From assembly GCF_900323885.1 (NCBI RefSeq), contig NZ_OOHJ01000027.1:124001-188000 (forward strand): a stretch of DNA of 64,000 nucleotides, given 5' to 3'. The notes under the pieces were generated by a model. That model saw only the letters and a list, made by a program, of their open reading frames with translations, was not told where the DNA came from and did no database searches. The stretch comes from [Actinomadura] parvosata subsp. kistnae (lineage in GTDB: Bacteria; Actinomycetota; Actinomycetes; Streptosporangiales; Streptosporangiaceae). This document shows, in pieces, positions 1-8,068 of this stretch. Every line of letters begins with the position of its first letter. The stretch's first letter is position 1. The translations under genes were made by a program, and so were the position numbers.

Positions 1-1245
1 GGCGGCCGACAGCGCCCTGATGTCCAGCGCCTGCGCCTCCAGGAGCGCGGCGTTGGCGTTCGCCGTGGACTCGGCCTCGACCAGGCGCTGCCTGGCCTGC
101 GCGGTGGCCTGGTGGGTGGCGCGTTCGAGCGCGGTGTCCATGCGGGCCTGGTAGCCGGCGATCTCGGCCTGGATGGCGCTCAGCGTCTCCTGCAGCCCGG
201 CCAGCTCCTTGACCAGGTCGCCCTCGTTCTGCTCCTTGCGCAGCTGGAGCTCGTACTCGTAGGTGTAGGCCTCCTTGGCGACCCGCACCATCTCGGGGGC
301 GGCCAGGTCCATGCGGTACTCCTGGCTGGACGGCTCGGCGTGCGTGATGTTGACGTCGGTGAGCCGCACGGCGGGCAGGAACTGCTGGTTGAGGCTCTCC
401 AGCATGCCGAGCGTGCTCTCGCCGACCAGGTCGTAGATCTCCTCGGCGCGCTGGGCGTAGATGAGCGAGCGGGTGACCTCGCTGATGGCGTTCTGGAGCT
501 TGGACTGGAAGCCGCTGACCGAGCCGAGCACGAAGATGAACTCCGCCGGGTTCTCGATCCTGAACTGCAGGAACAGGTCCACGCTGGCCTTGACGCCCTG
601 CTGGGTGGGCGCCTCGCTGATGGGCGCGTTGAACGGGTACTCGCGGGTGGTGTTGACGATGTAGCTGACCCGCTTCCACGGGTTGAACAGCGTCACCCGG
701 CCCGGGTCCGCGATGTGCACCAGCTTGCCGAACTGGGTGATGAGCGCCTTGCAGCCCTCGGGCACCATCACCACGCTGCGCCGCCACCACAGGAACACCG
801 CGGCCAGCACCAGCACGACCCAGTAGTGGGGGCCGAAGATCACCTCGGCGTTCGGGACGATGTTGCCGAGCGCGCCGATGAGGCCCAGCGCCACGAGGAT
901 GCCCAGCGGCACGATCACCTTGGCGGTGCTGCCCTTGGGGATCACCACGGGCGAGATGACGTGCATGCCGTTCTCGGCGAAGCTGCGGTTGACGATCTCG
1001 CCGGCCTCGTTGAGCGAGGCCGACTTCGCCTCGATGAGGGTGCCGACGGAGGCGCCGCCGTCGCGGGCGGCGGCGAAGTCGCTCGCGTTCAGCCTGAAGC
1101 CGGGGGCCTGGCCGGCCAGCTGCCCGGCCTGGTCGACGACCTGCCCCATGGCCTGCCCCATCGCCTGTCTGACGTCACCCCCTTGGGCCACCGCCTGGGC
1201 TACGCCCTGACCTGCCTGGATCAGTGCCTCTCTGGGTCGTGACAT
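1..1245 (-). CDS. SPFH/band 7 (stomatin/flotillin-like) membrane protein, 3' end outside window
   Basis: The reverse strand is open from an ATG at 1245 to the window edge (415 codons, no stop), so the C-terminus is missing. The protein has a soluble N-terminal stretch of about 100 residues, then two adjacent hydrophobic segments (about residues 105-150, first with VIVPLGILVALGLIGALG, second with WVVLVLAAVFLWW), then a band-7/SPFH domain starting near VPEGCKALITQFGKL. A long Glu/Gln/Ala-rich coiled coil follows (EQNEGDLVKELAGLQETL, then a Lys-poor helix rich in Ala and Gln), typical of flotillin-like scaffolds. Family knowledge: such proteins oligomerise on membranes and organise microdomains or protease complexes. 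Specific role here is unknown. It is divergent from the Xre-type gene. The longer plus-strand reading frames over it are antisense shadows. Confidence 0.85.
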   Translation of the reverse strand, partial: MSRPREALIQAGQGVAQAVAQGGDVRQAMGQAMGQVVDQAGQLAGQAPGFRLNASDFAAARDGGASVGTLIEAKSASLNEAGEIVNRSFAENGMHVISPVVIPKGSTAKVIVPLGILVALGLIGALGNIVPNAEVIFGPHYWVVLVLAAVFLWWRRSVVMVPEGCKALITQFGKLVHIADPGRVTLFNPWKRVSYIVNTTREYPFNAPISEAPTQQGVKASVDLFLQFRIENPAEFIFVLGSVSGFQSKLQNAISEVTRSLIYAQRAEEIYDLVGESTLGMLESLNQQFLPAVRLTDVNITHAEPSSQEYRMDLAAPEMVRVAKEAYTYEYELQLRKEQNEGDLVKELAGLQETLSAIQAEIAGYQARMDTALERATHQATAQARQRLVEAESTANANAALLEAQALDIRALSAA

Positions 1246-1428
1246 CGAACCTTCCTTTTCCGCTACAGGCGATTTAGACCGTATCGGGTATGACTTGCTG
1301 TTCGCTTGCAAGGTGGTGTCACAGGTGTAGTGCGACTCGTAGTAGGTGTGCTATAGATGGCCCTCGGGGTGGGCCGTCCGCCCGCGATGAGCGCCGGGGC
1401 GGCGTTCGACCTGAGAAACTACGGCCTG

Positions 1429-1662
1429 ATGAGCGAGACCGTCTACAACCGCATCGCGCTGCTGCGCGCAGAGCGGAACGTCACCCGCAGGCAGCTCTCC
1501 GACGCCCTGGGGGTGCACTACCAGACCATCGGCTATCTCGAACGCGGCGAGTACAGCCCCTCGCTCCACCTGGCGCTGCGCATCGCCGCGTACTTCGAGG
1601 TTCCGGTCGAGGTGGTCTTCTCCACCACGCCCTTCCCCCGCATCGGCCAGCGCTCCGCCTGA
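1429..1662 (+). CDS. Small Xre/Cro-type helix-turn-helix regulator (77 aa)
   Basis: The product is almost entirely one helix-turn-helix domain: RNVTRRQLSDALGVHYQTIG is the classical HTH_3 recognition unit, followed by YLERGEYSPSLHLALRIAAYF and a short tail ending in PFPRIGQRSA. This compact form (about 70-80 residues) is common in bacteria and often sits beside a small membrane protein that it regulates. I chose the ATG at 1429 because MSETVYNRIALLR begins right where family members usually start; in-frame ATGs at 1357 and 1387 would add 24 or 14 residues without recognisable homology. The stop lies 35 nt before uvrB, so it may be co-transcribed with uvrB, or read the divergent SPFH gene's promoter. 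Target unknown. Confidence 0.8.
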   Translation: MSETVYNRIALLRAERNVTRRQLSDALGVHYQTIGYLERGEYSPSLHLALRIAAYFEVPVEVVFSTTPFPRIGQRSA

Positions 1663-1697
1663 CTGTTTCTGTCGGTCGGGCCGCCTACAGTGGCAGC

Positions 1698-3806
1698 ATG
1701 CGACCGGTCACTGATTTGCAGCGGAAGGTGGCGCCCTTCGAGGTCGTCACCGAGATGACTCCATCGGGCGACCAGCCGACGGCCATCGCCGAGCTGGAGC
1801 GCCGCGTCAAGGCCGGGGAGAAGGACAGCGTCCTGCTGGGCGCCACCGGCACCGGCAAGACGGCCACGATCGCGTGGCTGATCGAGCGGCTGCAGCGGCC
1901 CGCCCTGGTCATGCAGCCCAACAAGACCCTCGCCGCCCAGTTCGCCAACGAGCTGCGCGAGATGCTGCCCAACAACGCGGTCGAGTACTTCGTCTCGTAC
2001 TACGACTACTACCAGCCCGAGGCATACGTCCCGCAGAGCGACACCTACATCGAGAAAGACTCCTCGATCAACGACGAGGTCGAGCGGCTGCGCCACTCGG
2101 CCACCAACTCCCTGCTCACCCGCCGCGACACCATCGTGGTCGCGTCGGTGTCGTGCATCTACGGCCTGGGCACGCCGCAGGAATACGTCGACCGCATGAC
2201 CCGGCTGCGCGTCGGCATGGAGACCGACCGCGACCAGCTCCTGCGCCGCCTCGTCGACATGCAGTACACCCGCAACGACCTGGCCTTCACGCGCGGCACG
2301 TTCCGGGTGCGCGGCGACACGATCGAGATCATCCCCAAGTACGAAGAGCTCGCCGTGCGCATCGAGATGTTCGGCGACGAGATCGAGAAGCTCTCCACGA
2401 TGCACCCGCTCACCGGCGAGGTCATCACCGAAGACGAAGAGCTCTACATCTTCCCCGCCTCCCACTACGTCGCCGGCGAGCAGCGCATGGCCGCCGCCGT
2501 GGCCGGCATCGAGGCCGAGCTGGCCGAGCGGCTGGCGGAGCTGGAGCGGCAGGGCAAGCTGCTGGAGGCGCAGCGGCTGCGCATGCGCACCACCTACGAC
2601 ATCGAGATGATGCGGCAGGTCGGCACCTGCTCCGGCATCGAGAACTACTCGCGCCACATGGACGGCCGCGAGCCCGGCAGCGCGCCCAACACGCTGCTCG
2701 ACTACTTCCCCGAAGACTTCCTGCTCGTCCTCGACGAGTCCCACCAGACCGTGCCGCAGATCGGCGCCATGTACGAAGGCGACGCCTCCCGCAAGCGCAC
2801 GCTCGTCGAGCATGGCTTCCGGCTGCCGTCGGCGCTCGACAACCGGCCGCTGAAGTGGGAGGAGTTCCTGGAGCGCATCGGCCAGACGGTCTACCTGTCG
2901 GCCACGCCCGGCCCCTACGAGCTGGGGCGGGTCAAGGGCGACGTGGTCGAGCAGGTCATCCGCCCGACCGGCCTGGTCGACCCCGAGATCGTGGTCAAGC
3001 CCACCAAGGGCCAGATCGACGACCTCGTGCACGAGATCCGCGAGCGGGCCGAGCGCGACGAGCGCGTCCTGGTCACCACGCTGACCAAGAAGATGGCCGA
3101 AGACCTCACCGACTACCTGCTGGAGCTCGGCATCCGCGTCCGCTACCTGCACAGCGAGGTCGACACGCTGCGCCGCATCGAGCTGCTGCGCGAGCTGCGC
3201 ACCGGCGAGTTCGACGTCCTCGTCGGCATCAACCTCCTGCGCGAGGGCCTCGACCTGCCCGAGGTGTCGCTGGTCGCCATCCTCGACGCCGACAAGGAAG
3301 GCTTCCTGCGCTCGGAGACCTCGCTCATCCAGACCATCGGCCGCGCCGCCCGTAACGTCTCCGGGCAGGTCCACATGTACGCCGACAAGGTCACCCCGTC
3401 GATGGAGCGGGCGATCGACGAGACCAACCGGCGCCGCGCCAAGCAGATCGCCTACAACGAGGCCAACGGCATCGACCCGCAGCCGCTGCGCAAGAAGATC
3501 GCCGACATCCTCGACTCGCTGTCGCGCGAGGACGCCGACACCCAGCAGCTCATGGGCGGCGGCCGGCAGCAGTCGCGCGGCAAGGCCCCCGTGCCCGGCT
3601 TCGCCGCCCGGCAGGCCGGCCAGCACGCCAAGGCCATCGCCGGCGAGATGCCGCGCGCCCAGATGGAGTCGCTCATCGAGTCGCTGACCGAGCAGATGCA
3701 CCAGTCGGCGGCCGACCTCCAGTTCGAGGTGGCGGCCCGGCTGCGCGACGAGATCAAGGAGCTCAAGCGCGAGCTGCGCGACATGCGCGAGGCCGGAGTT
3801 CAATAG
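1698..3806 (+). CDS. uvrB: UvrABC excision nuclease subunit B
   Basis: Nucleotide excision repair helicase-like subunit that accepts damaged DNA from UvrA and positions UvrC for incision. It has 702 residues, the usual length. Visible marks are the Walker A motif GATGTGKT near residue 45, the damage-probing beta-hairpin region with YYDYYQPEAYVPQSDTYIEK, the DESH Walker B box (LLVLDESHQTVPQ), the helicase motif VSLVAILDADKEGFLRS with GRAARN, and a C-terminal UVR coiled coil (LQFEVAARLRDEIKEL) that contacts UvrC. Start is ATG 1698 (MRPVTDLQRKVAPFEVV), matching the family N-terminus; the frame is open further upstream but that extension is not homologous. I saw no obvious SOS box directly upstream. 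Confidence 0.97.
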   Translation: MRPVTDLQRKVAPFEVVTEMTPSGDQPTAIAELERRVKAGEKDSVLLGATGTGKTATIAWLIERLQRPALVMQPNKTLAAQFANELREMLPNNAVEYFVSYYDYYQPEAYVPQSDTYIEKDSSINDEVERLRHSATNSLLTRRDTIVVASVSCIYGLGTPQEYVDRMTRLRVGMETDRDQLLRRLVDMQYTRNDLAFTRGTFRVRGDTIEIIPKYEELAVRIEMFGDEIEKLSTMHPLTGEVITEDEELYIFPASHYVAGEQRMAAAVAGIEAELAERLAELERQGKLLEAQRLRMRTTYDIEMMRQVGTCSGIENYSRHMDGREPGSAPNTLLDYFPEDFLLVLDESHQTVPQIGAMYEGDASRKRTLVEHGFRLPSALDNRPLKWEEFLERIGQTVYLSATPGPYELGRVKGDVVEQVIRPTGLVDPEIVVKPTKGQIDDLVHEIRERAERDERVLVTTLTKKMAEDLTDYLLELGIRVRYLHSEVDTLRRIELLRELRTGEFDVLVGINLLREGLDLPEVSLVAILDADKEGFLRSETSLIQTIGRAARNVSGQVHMYADKVTPSMERAIDETNRRRAKQIAYNEANGIDPQPLRKKIADILDSLSREDADTQQLMGGGRQQSRGKAPVPGFAARQAGQHAKAIAGEMPRAQMESLIESLTEQMHQSAADLQFEVAARLRDEIKELKRELRDMREAGVQ

Positions 3807-3864
3807 GTCGTATGCCTTCTGACCTGGGCGAATGCTTCACCCGTAGGTGGGCACCGTCCAGGGT

Positions 3865-4482
3865 ATGAACAAGACGATCATCGCGGCCCTGGTCGGTGCG
3901 TCGGTGCTGGCCGGGGGCTGCGGCACCGTCCTGCGCGAGGTGGAGCGGCTGGCCGTACGGTCCTCGCCTGGGCCGTCCATCGGCACGGCCACGGCCACCA
4001 CCGCACCGCAGGGCACGCCCGGGGCCACCACCGCGCCGCAGGGCACGCCGGGGGCCGGCGACCTCAAGCAGGCCGCGCGGGCCGCGCTCGGCGCCGTGCC
4101 CGGCTCCACCCTCGTCTCCATCGAGACCGAGGAGAACGGGCGGCTGTGGGAGGTGCAGGTCGTCGGCCAGGACGGCACCGAGCACCAGCTCGACGTCGAG
4201 TCCGGCAAGGTCGTCGGCGGCCCCACCACCGAGGAGGAGGACGCCGCCGACAAGGCCAAGCACCGGGCGCGGGTGTCGGCGGCCAAGCTCGACTACGCGC
4301 AGGCGGCCGACAGGATCGCCGCCGCGGTGCCGGAGGGGCGGATCACGGAGCTCAACCTCGACACCGAGCAGGGGAAGACCGTGTGGGAGGCGGACGTCCT
4401 CACACCGGGCGGAACGAAGCACGAGGTCGCCATCGACGCCGCCACGGGCACCGTCACCAGGAACAACAGCGCCACCACGTAA
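3865..4482 (+). CDS. PepSY-domain lipoprotein
   Basis: A 205-residue exported protein. The N-terminus MNKTIIAALVGASVLAGGC is a signal peptide ending in a lipobox-like LAGGC, so it is probably lipid-anchored. A Thr/Pro/Gly linker follows, containing the decapeptide TTAPQGTPGA twice in tandem. Then come two PepSY modules (about residues 65-125 and 140-200); each has the family pattern of a helix followed by strands around WEVQVVGQDG...LDVESGKV and WEADVLTPGG...VAIDAATGTV. PepSY domains are thought to inhibit or chaperone extracytoplasmic enzymes; substrate unknown here. I preferred ATG 3865 over an earlier in-frame GTG at 3847 because it starts the signal peptide exactly. Convergent with the next gene. 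Confidence 0.85.
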   Translation: MNKTIIAALVGASVLAGGCGTVLREVERLAVRSSPGPSIGTATATTAPQGTPGATTAPQGTPGAGDLKQAARAALGAVPGSTLVSIETEENGRLWEVQVVGQDGTEHQLDVESGKVVGGPTTEEEDAADKAKHRARVSAAKLDYAQAADRIAAAVPEGRITELNLDTEQGKTVWEADVLTPGGTKHEVAIDAATGTVTRNNSATT

Positions 4483-4556
4483 CCCCAGGGCCGCCGGGGT
4501 GAGCAGCGGTGCGGCCTGGGACGGTCGGGCGAGCGGCGACGTGACTGCGGGGGCCG

Positions 4557-5318
4557 TCAGGGGAGCAGGTCCTTCAACGTGCGGGCGAAGGCCTCGGGGT
4601 TGTCGAGCATGATGTTGTGCCCTGACTCCGGCACCTCCAGCACCCGCACGCCCGCCCCCCGCAGTTCCTCCGCCCCGGCCGGCGGGGCGCCTTGGGGGTA
4701 CAGGAACGCGCGCGGGATCGCCAGCCCGACCAGCAGCTCCCGCATGGTCGGCACGGTCCCCTCGGCCAGGCTGACCGCGGTGCGGTGCAAACCACGCAGA
4801 TCGGCCAGCCGCATCGTCGACCACCAGTGCGGCCCCACCCGGTCACGCACCTCCTTCCACCCCTCCGCCACGAACTCCTCCTCACCGTAGGCCGCGATCC
4901 CGCTCCCGCCCGGCGGCACCGGCGTACGGGGATAGGGGTCGAGGTTGGCGTCCACGAGGATCAGCCGGGCGACCAGCTCGGGATGGCGCGCGGCCATGAC
5001 GGTGGCCACCGCCCCGCCCATGCTGTGCGCGATCACCGCCGCCCCCGCGACCCCCGCCTTGCGCAGCCCTTCCGCGAGCGTGTCGGCGTGCTCCTCCAGC
5101 GTGTACGAGAACTCGCGCGGCCGGTCGCTGATGCCGAACCCGAGCAGGTCGATCAGCAGCGACCGGTGCCGGGGCAAGAGAGGGTGGGCCGCCACCTCCG
5201 CGTAGTAGGGGGCCGAGGTGGCGCCGAGGCCGTGAACGTAGACGCGCGCCGGCTCCTCGCCGGGCAACTCCACCCAGCGCATGCGAGCCCCGCTGGGATG
5301 GACGATGGCATCATGCAT
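4557..5318 (-). CDS. Alpha/beta-fold hydrolase
   Basis: A 253-residue hydrolase. It shows the oxyanion strand-turn VYVHGLGATS (HG motif), the nucleophile elbow AHSMGGAVATVMAA (Ser in GHSMG-like context), a probable acid Asp in LILVDANLD or later, and the catalytic His in VPESGHNIMLDNPEAF near the C-terminus. Substrate cannot be read from sequence. Start is ATG 5318: on the minus strand AGGAG lies 7 nt upstream, whereas the earlier ATG at 5333 overlaps that ribosome site. Divergent from padR with only about 50 nt between, and the two copies of ATATATCG there suggest the regulator controls this hydrolase. Confidence 0.85.
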   Translation of the reverse strand: MHDAIVHPSGARMRWVELPGEEPARVYVHGLGATSAPYYAEVAAHPLLPRHRSLLIDLLGFGISDRPREFSYTLEEHADTLAEGLRKAGVAGAAVIAHSMGGAVATVMAARHPELVARLILVDANLDPYPRTPVPPGGSGIAAYGEEEFVAEGWKEVRDRVGPHWWSTMRLADLRGLHRTAVSLAEGTVPTMRELLVGLAIPRAFLYPQGAPPAGAEELRGAGVRVLEVPESGHNIMLDNPEAFARTLKDLLP

Positions 5319-5331
5319 GACGGATCTCCTC

Positions 5332-5355
5332 ATATATCGCGACAAATATATATCG
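5332..5355. promoter_or_regulatory. Candidate PadR operator/divergent promoter
   Basis: An AT-rich island in GC-rich DNA between the divergent hydrolase and padR genes. It holds two direct copies of ATATATCG, at 5332-5339 and 5348-5355, 16 bp apart. PadR-type regulators commonly bind AT-rich inverted elements in their own promoter; assigning this one is inference. Confidence 0.45.
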
Positions 5356-5365
5356 GTCCCGAGGT

Positions 5366-5923
5366 ATGATCACCGTCATGCTGGAGCTGGCGATACTCGG
5401 GTTCCTCAGAGACCAGCCGTTACACGGCTACGACCTGCGCCGCAGGGTGGCGGCGCTGATGGGCCACGTCCGCCCGGTGGCCGACGGCACCCTCTACCCG
5501 GCCATCAAACGCATGGCCGAAGCCGGCTGGCTCACCAGAAAGGACGAGCCCGGCACGGCCGCCGCCCCCCGCCGCACCCTCTACCTCACCCCCGAGGGCC
5601 GCGCCGAGCTGGAACACCGCCTCCGGGAGCCGGACGAGCTCGACATCAGCGACGAGAACCGCTGGTTCACCCTGCTCGCGTTCCTGCGCCACCTCGACGA
5701 ACCCAAGGAGCAGGCGGCGGTGCTGCGCAGACGGCTGGCATTCCTGGAGGAACCGACCAGCTTCTTCTACGACGGCGACCGTCCGATGGGCGCCGAGGAG
5801 TTCCCCGACCCGTTCCGCCAGGGCCTCCTGACGATCGCCCACGCCACCAGCCAAGCCGAACTGTCCTGGCTCCACACCACCATCACCACCCTGGAAACCC
5901 CCCAACCACCCGGACTCGCCTGA
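5366..5923 (+). CDS. PadR-family transcriptional regulator
   Basis: A 185-residue winged-helix regulator. The N-terminal PadR DNA-binding domain is clear: LELAILGFLRDQPLHGYDLR, then the recognition region VADGTLYPAIKRMAEAGWLTR and the wing RRTLYLTPEGRAELEHRL. The C-terminal half (residues about 100-180) is a helical region typical of the longer PadR subgroup with a dimerisation coiled coil. Starts at ATG 5366 or at ATG 5378 (MLELAILGFL), the latter being the more usual family N-terminus; the sequence does not decide. It probably controls the divergent hydrolase through the AT-rich element in between. The 16-bp repeat array starts only 13 nt after its stop. Confidence 0.9.
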   Translation: MITVMLELAILGFLRDQPLHGYDLRRRVAALMGHVRPVADGTLYPAIKRMAEAGWLTRKDEPGTAAAPRRTLYLTPEGRAELEHRLREPDELDISDENRWFTLLAFLRHLDEPKEQAAVLRRRLAFLEEPTSFFYDGDRPMGAEEFPDPFRQGLLTIAHATSQAELSWLHTTITTLETPQPPGLA

Positions 5924-5936
5924 CGCCAGCACGCCC

Positions 5937-6414
5937 CGACCCGGAATTGCACCGGCCGGGAGCCGCACCGGCCGGGAGCTGCACCGGTCCGGAGATGCAT
6001 TCGCTGAGAGATGCATCGGCCAGGAGGTGCACTGCCTCGGGGACGCACCGGGCGGGAGCCGTATCCGCCGGGAGCCGCACCGTTCGGGAATCGCACCGGT
6101 CCGGAGATGCATCGCCGGGAGATGCATCAGCTCAGAGGTGCTTCGGCCGGGAGATGCATCCGCTGGAAGACGCATCAGCCAGGAGCTGCACGGCCGCGGG
6201 GACGCACCGCCGGGAGTTGCACCGCCTCGGGGACGCGCCGTTCGGGAGTCGCATCGGCCCGGAGTCGCATCGGCCCGGAGATGCATCCGCTGGGAGATGC
6301 ATCGGCCAGGAGGTGCACCGCCTGGGGGACGTACCGGCCGGGAGACGCATCGGTCCGGAGATGCATCTGCCGGGAGATGCATCGGCCAGGAGGCGCGCCG
6401 GCTTGTGGACGCAC
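5937..6414. repeat. 30-unit tandem array of a 16-bp motif
   Basis: From 5937 to 6414 the sequence divides without remainder into 30 consecutive units, 28 of 16 bp and two of 15 bp (28x16+2x15=478). The consensus is CGGCCGGGAGATGCAT. The GGAG core and the GCAT/GCAC end are most conserved, and about one third of the units end in the palindrome ATGCAT. Units also recur in blocks of four to five (for example CGGCCAGGAGGTGCAC follows an ATGCAT pair three times), showing higher-order duplication. The period is not a multiple of three, and the units contain no stop codon, so all frames look open; I see no ribosome site or domain and regard it as non-coding. Confidence 0.9.
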
Positions 6415-6474
6415 TGACCGGGCGGCCCTGTGCCTGTCCGGCGTGCGGGGCGAGGCGGGATGCCGCGCCACTGA

Positions 6475-6862
6475 GCGTGCCGGGGGCGGCGGCGGGCCCG
6501 GTCGTGGGGTGCCTCTGGAAACACCCGGTGGGAGGTGAGATCCCCGCTACGGGACGTGCGGGCGCTGCGGAATCGTGCGCCACAGGGCGTGCGGGTGCCG
6601 CAGAGTCCTTCGCCACAGGGCGTGCGGGTGCCGCAGAGTCCTCCGCCACAGGGCGTGCGGGCGCCGCAGAGTCCTCCGCCACAGGACGTGCGGGCGCCGC
6701 AGAGTCCTCCGCCACAGGACGTGCGGGCGCTGCGGAATCCTGTGCAACGGTGCGTGCCGGGAGCTACGTCGTCCCCGGTTGCGAGGTGTCTCTCCGGACG
6801 CCCTCGAGGGAGGCGAGCCCCGCGCCAGGGTACGTCCCAGGCGATGCGAGAAACCACGCCAC
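6475..6862. repeat. Imperfect 110-bp direct duplication bracketing the minisatellite
   Basis: The segment 6475-6583 and the segment 6752-6862 align end to end: both begin GCGTGCCGGG, share a middle of the form GAGGTG...CTCTGG/CTCCGGA...GGGAGG, and end in CGCCAC followed by an AGNGCGTGC-like stretch. A third partial copy of the start appears at about 6865. They flank the 33-bp repeats, as if one unit was duplicated and then the inside expanded. No coding signal seen. Confidence 0.6.
6546..6743. repeat. 33-bp minisatellite, six units
   Basis: Six contiguous 33-bp units (6546, 6579, 6612, 6645, 6678, 6711). The inner four are nearly identical, containing GTGCGGGYGCCGCAGAGTCC; the outer two are diverged. 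A partial seventh follows. Because 33 is a multiple of three, one plus frame reads ATGRAGAAESS repeated and one minus frame reads VAEDSAAPARP repeated, but neither joins a recognisable protein or ribosome site. The rest of 5924-6929 holds no gene I can support. Confidence 0.85.
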
Positions 6863-6929
6863 GGAGCGTGCCCGGCACGGCATCCGGCCCGCCACGAGCC
6901 CTGGGCCTTCCCGGACGGCAGGGGCGGGG

Positions 6930-7808
6930 TCAGGGGTGGAGGCCGGCCTCCTTGTGGAGGAGGGTGGTCAGGGTGTCGGGGTCGGCGGCGTGGACGCCCT
7001 TGGCGGCGAACCAGGTGGCGACGTTGCGGGCGTCCCGGTCGAGGAACGACGGGCCCGTCGGGTGTGCGATCACGTCCACGATCTGCGGCAGGTCTATGAC
7101 CATGAGCCGTCCGTCACGCACCAGCAGGTTGTACGGCGACAGGTCCCCGTGCGCGAGCCCTTCGCGGGCGAGCGTGACCATGGCCGCCACGAGCTGCTCC
7201 CACAGGTCGTCGAGCCCTTCGGTGACCTGCGCCAGCCGCGGCGCCGCGTACCCGTCCGCGGTGCCGATGAACTCCTGGAGGATCTCCGTCCCGACGATCT
7301 GCACCGGGTACGGCACCGGCACCCCCAGCTCGTACAGCCGGCACAGCGCCGAGAACTCGGCGACCGCCCACTGTGCGGCGATGGCCTGCTTGCCGAAGGC
7401 GGTGCGGCCGGCCATGGCGCGGTTCATGCGGTCGTCGCGGGTCCGGCGGCCCTCCAGGTAGCCGGCGTCGCGGTGGAACAGGCGGTGCTGGGCGGAGCGG
7501 TACCGCTTGGCGGCCAGCAGGCAGACCCGGTCGGTGCCGGGGACGCCGCGGGAGATCAGGTGGACGTCGGCTTCCTTGCCCGTCTTGAGGATGCCGAGCT
7601 CGGTGTCGACGGCGGCCAGCTCGGTGACCAGCCAGCCGGGGTGGGGCCGGGGCCCTTTTTCCGTCGGGGTGCTCTGGTCCCAGGTGGACCAGCGGTCGCC
7701 TTCAGGCGGGCCGTCGAGGGTCTCGGCGGTGGTGTTCTCGAGCCATTCGAGGTCGTCGGCGTCGAGGGCGTACTTGCCACGGCGGCGGTGTTGCGAGTGC
7801 TTCGGCAC
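6930..7808 (-). CDS. RIO-type atypical serine/threonine kinase
   Basis: A 292-residue RIO1-family protein. Kinase marks are the flexible P-loop region ILKTGKEADVHL, the ATP-binding Lys in LLAAKRYR, the hinge EFIGT, the catalytic loop GLAHGDLSPYNLLV (Asp in HGDLSPYN) and the metal-binding loop LMVIDLPQIVD. The C-terminus ends soon after, as in bacterial members. RIO kinases in eukaryotes and archaea work in ribosome maturation; bacterial roles are little known. It starts with GTG at 7808 (MPKHSQHRRRGKYALD). Its 3' end faces the repeat region and the nearest upstream gene on the same strand is the Uma2 gene, 237 nt away. Confidence 0.9.
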   Translation of the reverse strand: MPKHSQHRRRGKYALDADDLEWLENTTAETLDGPPEGDRWSTWDQSTPTEKGPRPHPGWLVTELAAVDTELGILKTGKEADVHLISRGVPGTDRVCLLAAKRYRSAQHRLFHRDAGYLEGRRTRDDRMNRAMAGRTAFGKQAIAAQWAVAEFSALCRLYELGVPVPYPVQIVGTEILQEFIGTADGYAAPRLAQVTEGLDDLWEQLVAAMVTLAREGLAHGDLSPYNLLVRDGRLMVIDLPQIVDVIAHPTGPSFLDRDARNVATWFAAKGVHAADPDTLTTLLHKEAGLHP

Positions 7809-7945
7809 GGTGGGGTGACTCCAAGTCTGAGGCCCACCGGCCGGCCGGATCAGGTCGGCTGTCGCCCGGTGGGAAGGTAAGAGGACGCGGAAAACGGCAC
7901 GCGAACAGTCGTCGTCACGGTCTCACCCTCCCTTCGTGCAGCGGC

Positions 7946-7960
7946 GATCACGTGGTGATC
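7946..7960. promoter_or_regulatory. Perfect palindrome GATCAC-GTG-GTGATC
   Basis: A 15-bp inverted repeat with 6-bp arms lying upstream of the RIO kinase start and downstream of the Uma2 gene. It could be an operator for the kinase gene or a small hairpin; no regulator is adjacent. The rest of 7809-8045 shows only the short duplication noted below. Confidence 0.35.
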
Positions 7961-8010
7961 GATACGAGCGTTGAGTATGGCGATGGGGGCGGCGCGGGCG
8001 CAACCGGATT

Positions 8011-8068
8011 ATTCTCGGCGCGCGACCTGGCCGAGGTTATTGTTCTCAGCGCGTGACCTGGTCGAGGT
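8011..8068. repeat. Tandem duplication of the Uma2 gene's 3' tip
   Basis: The 27 bp at 8011-8037 (with CGACCTGGCCGAGGT) repeat at 8042-8068 (with TGACCTGGTCGAGGT) with four mismatches by eye. The second copy encodes the last residues of the Uma2 protein; the first lies just past its stop codon. Confidence 0.6.

Noticed and set aside
112..1242. 376-codon plus-strand frame
   Set aside because: It is antisense to a clear SPFH protein read on the minus strand; its translation is a typical GC-rich shadow.
1663..1697. SOS (LexA) box before uvrB
   Set aside because: I looked for a CGAAC-N4-GTTCG type palindrome in the 35 bp before uvrB and did not see one.
5937..6743. CRISPR array
   Set aside because: Repeats are directly adjacent with no unique spacers, and units are degenerate; no cas gene in the window.
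5281..7880. Long open frames through the repeat region on both strands (378, 431 and 617 codons)
   Set aside because: The repeat units contain no stop codons in any frame, so openness is automatic. The frames run antisense into padR or the RIO kinase and have no ribosome site or domain.
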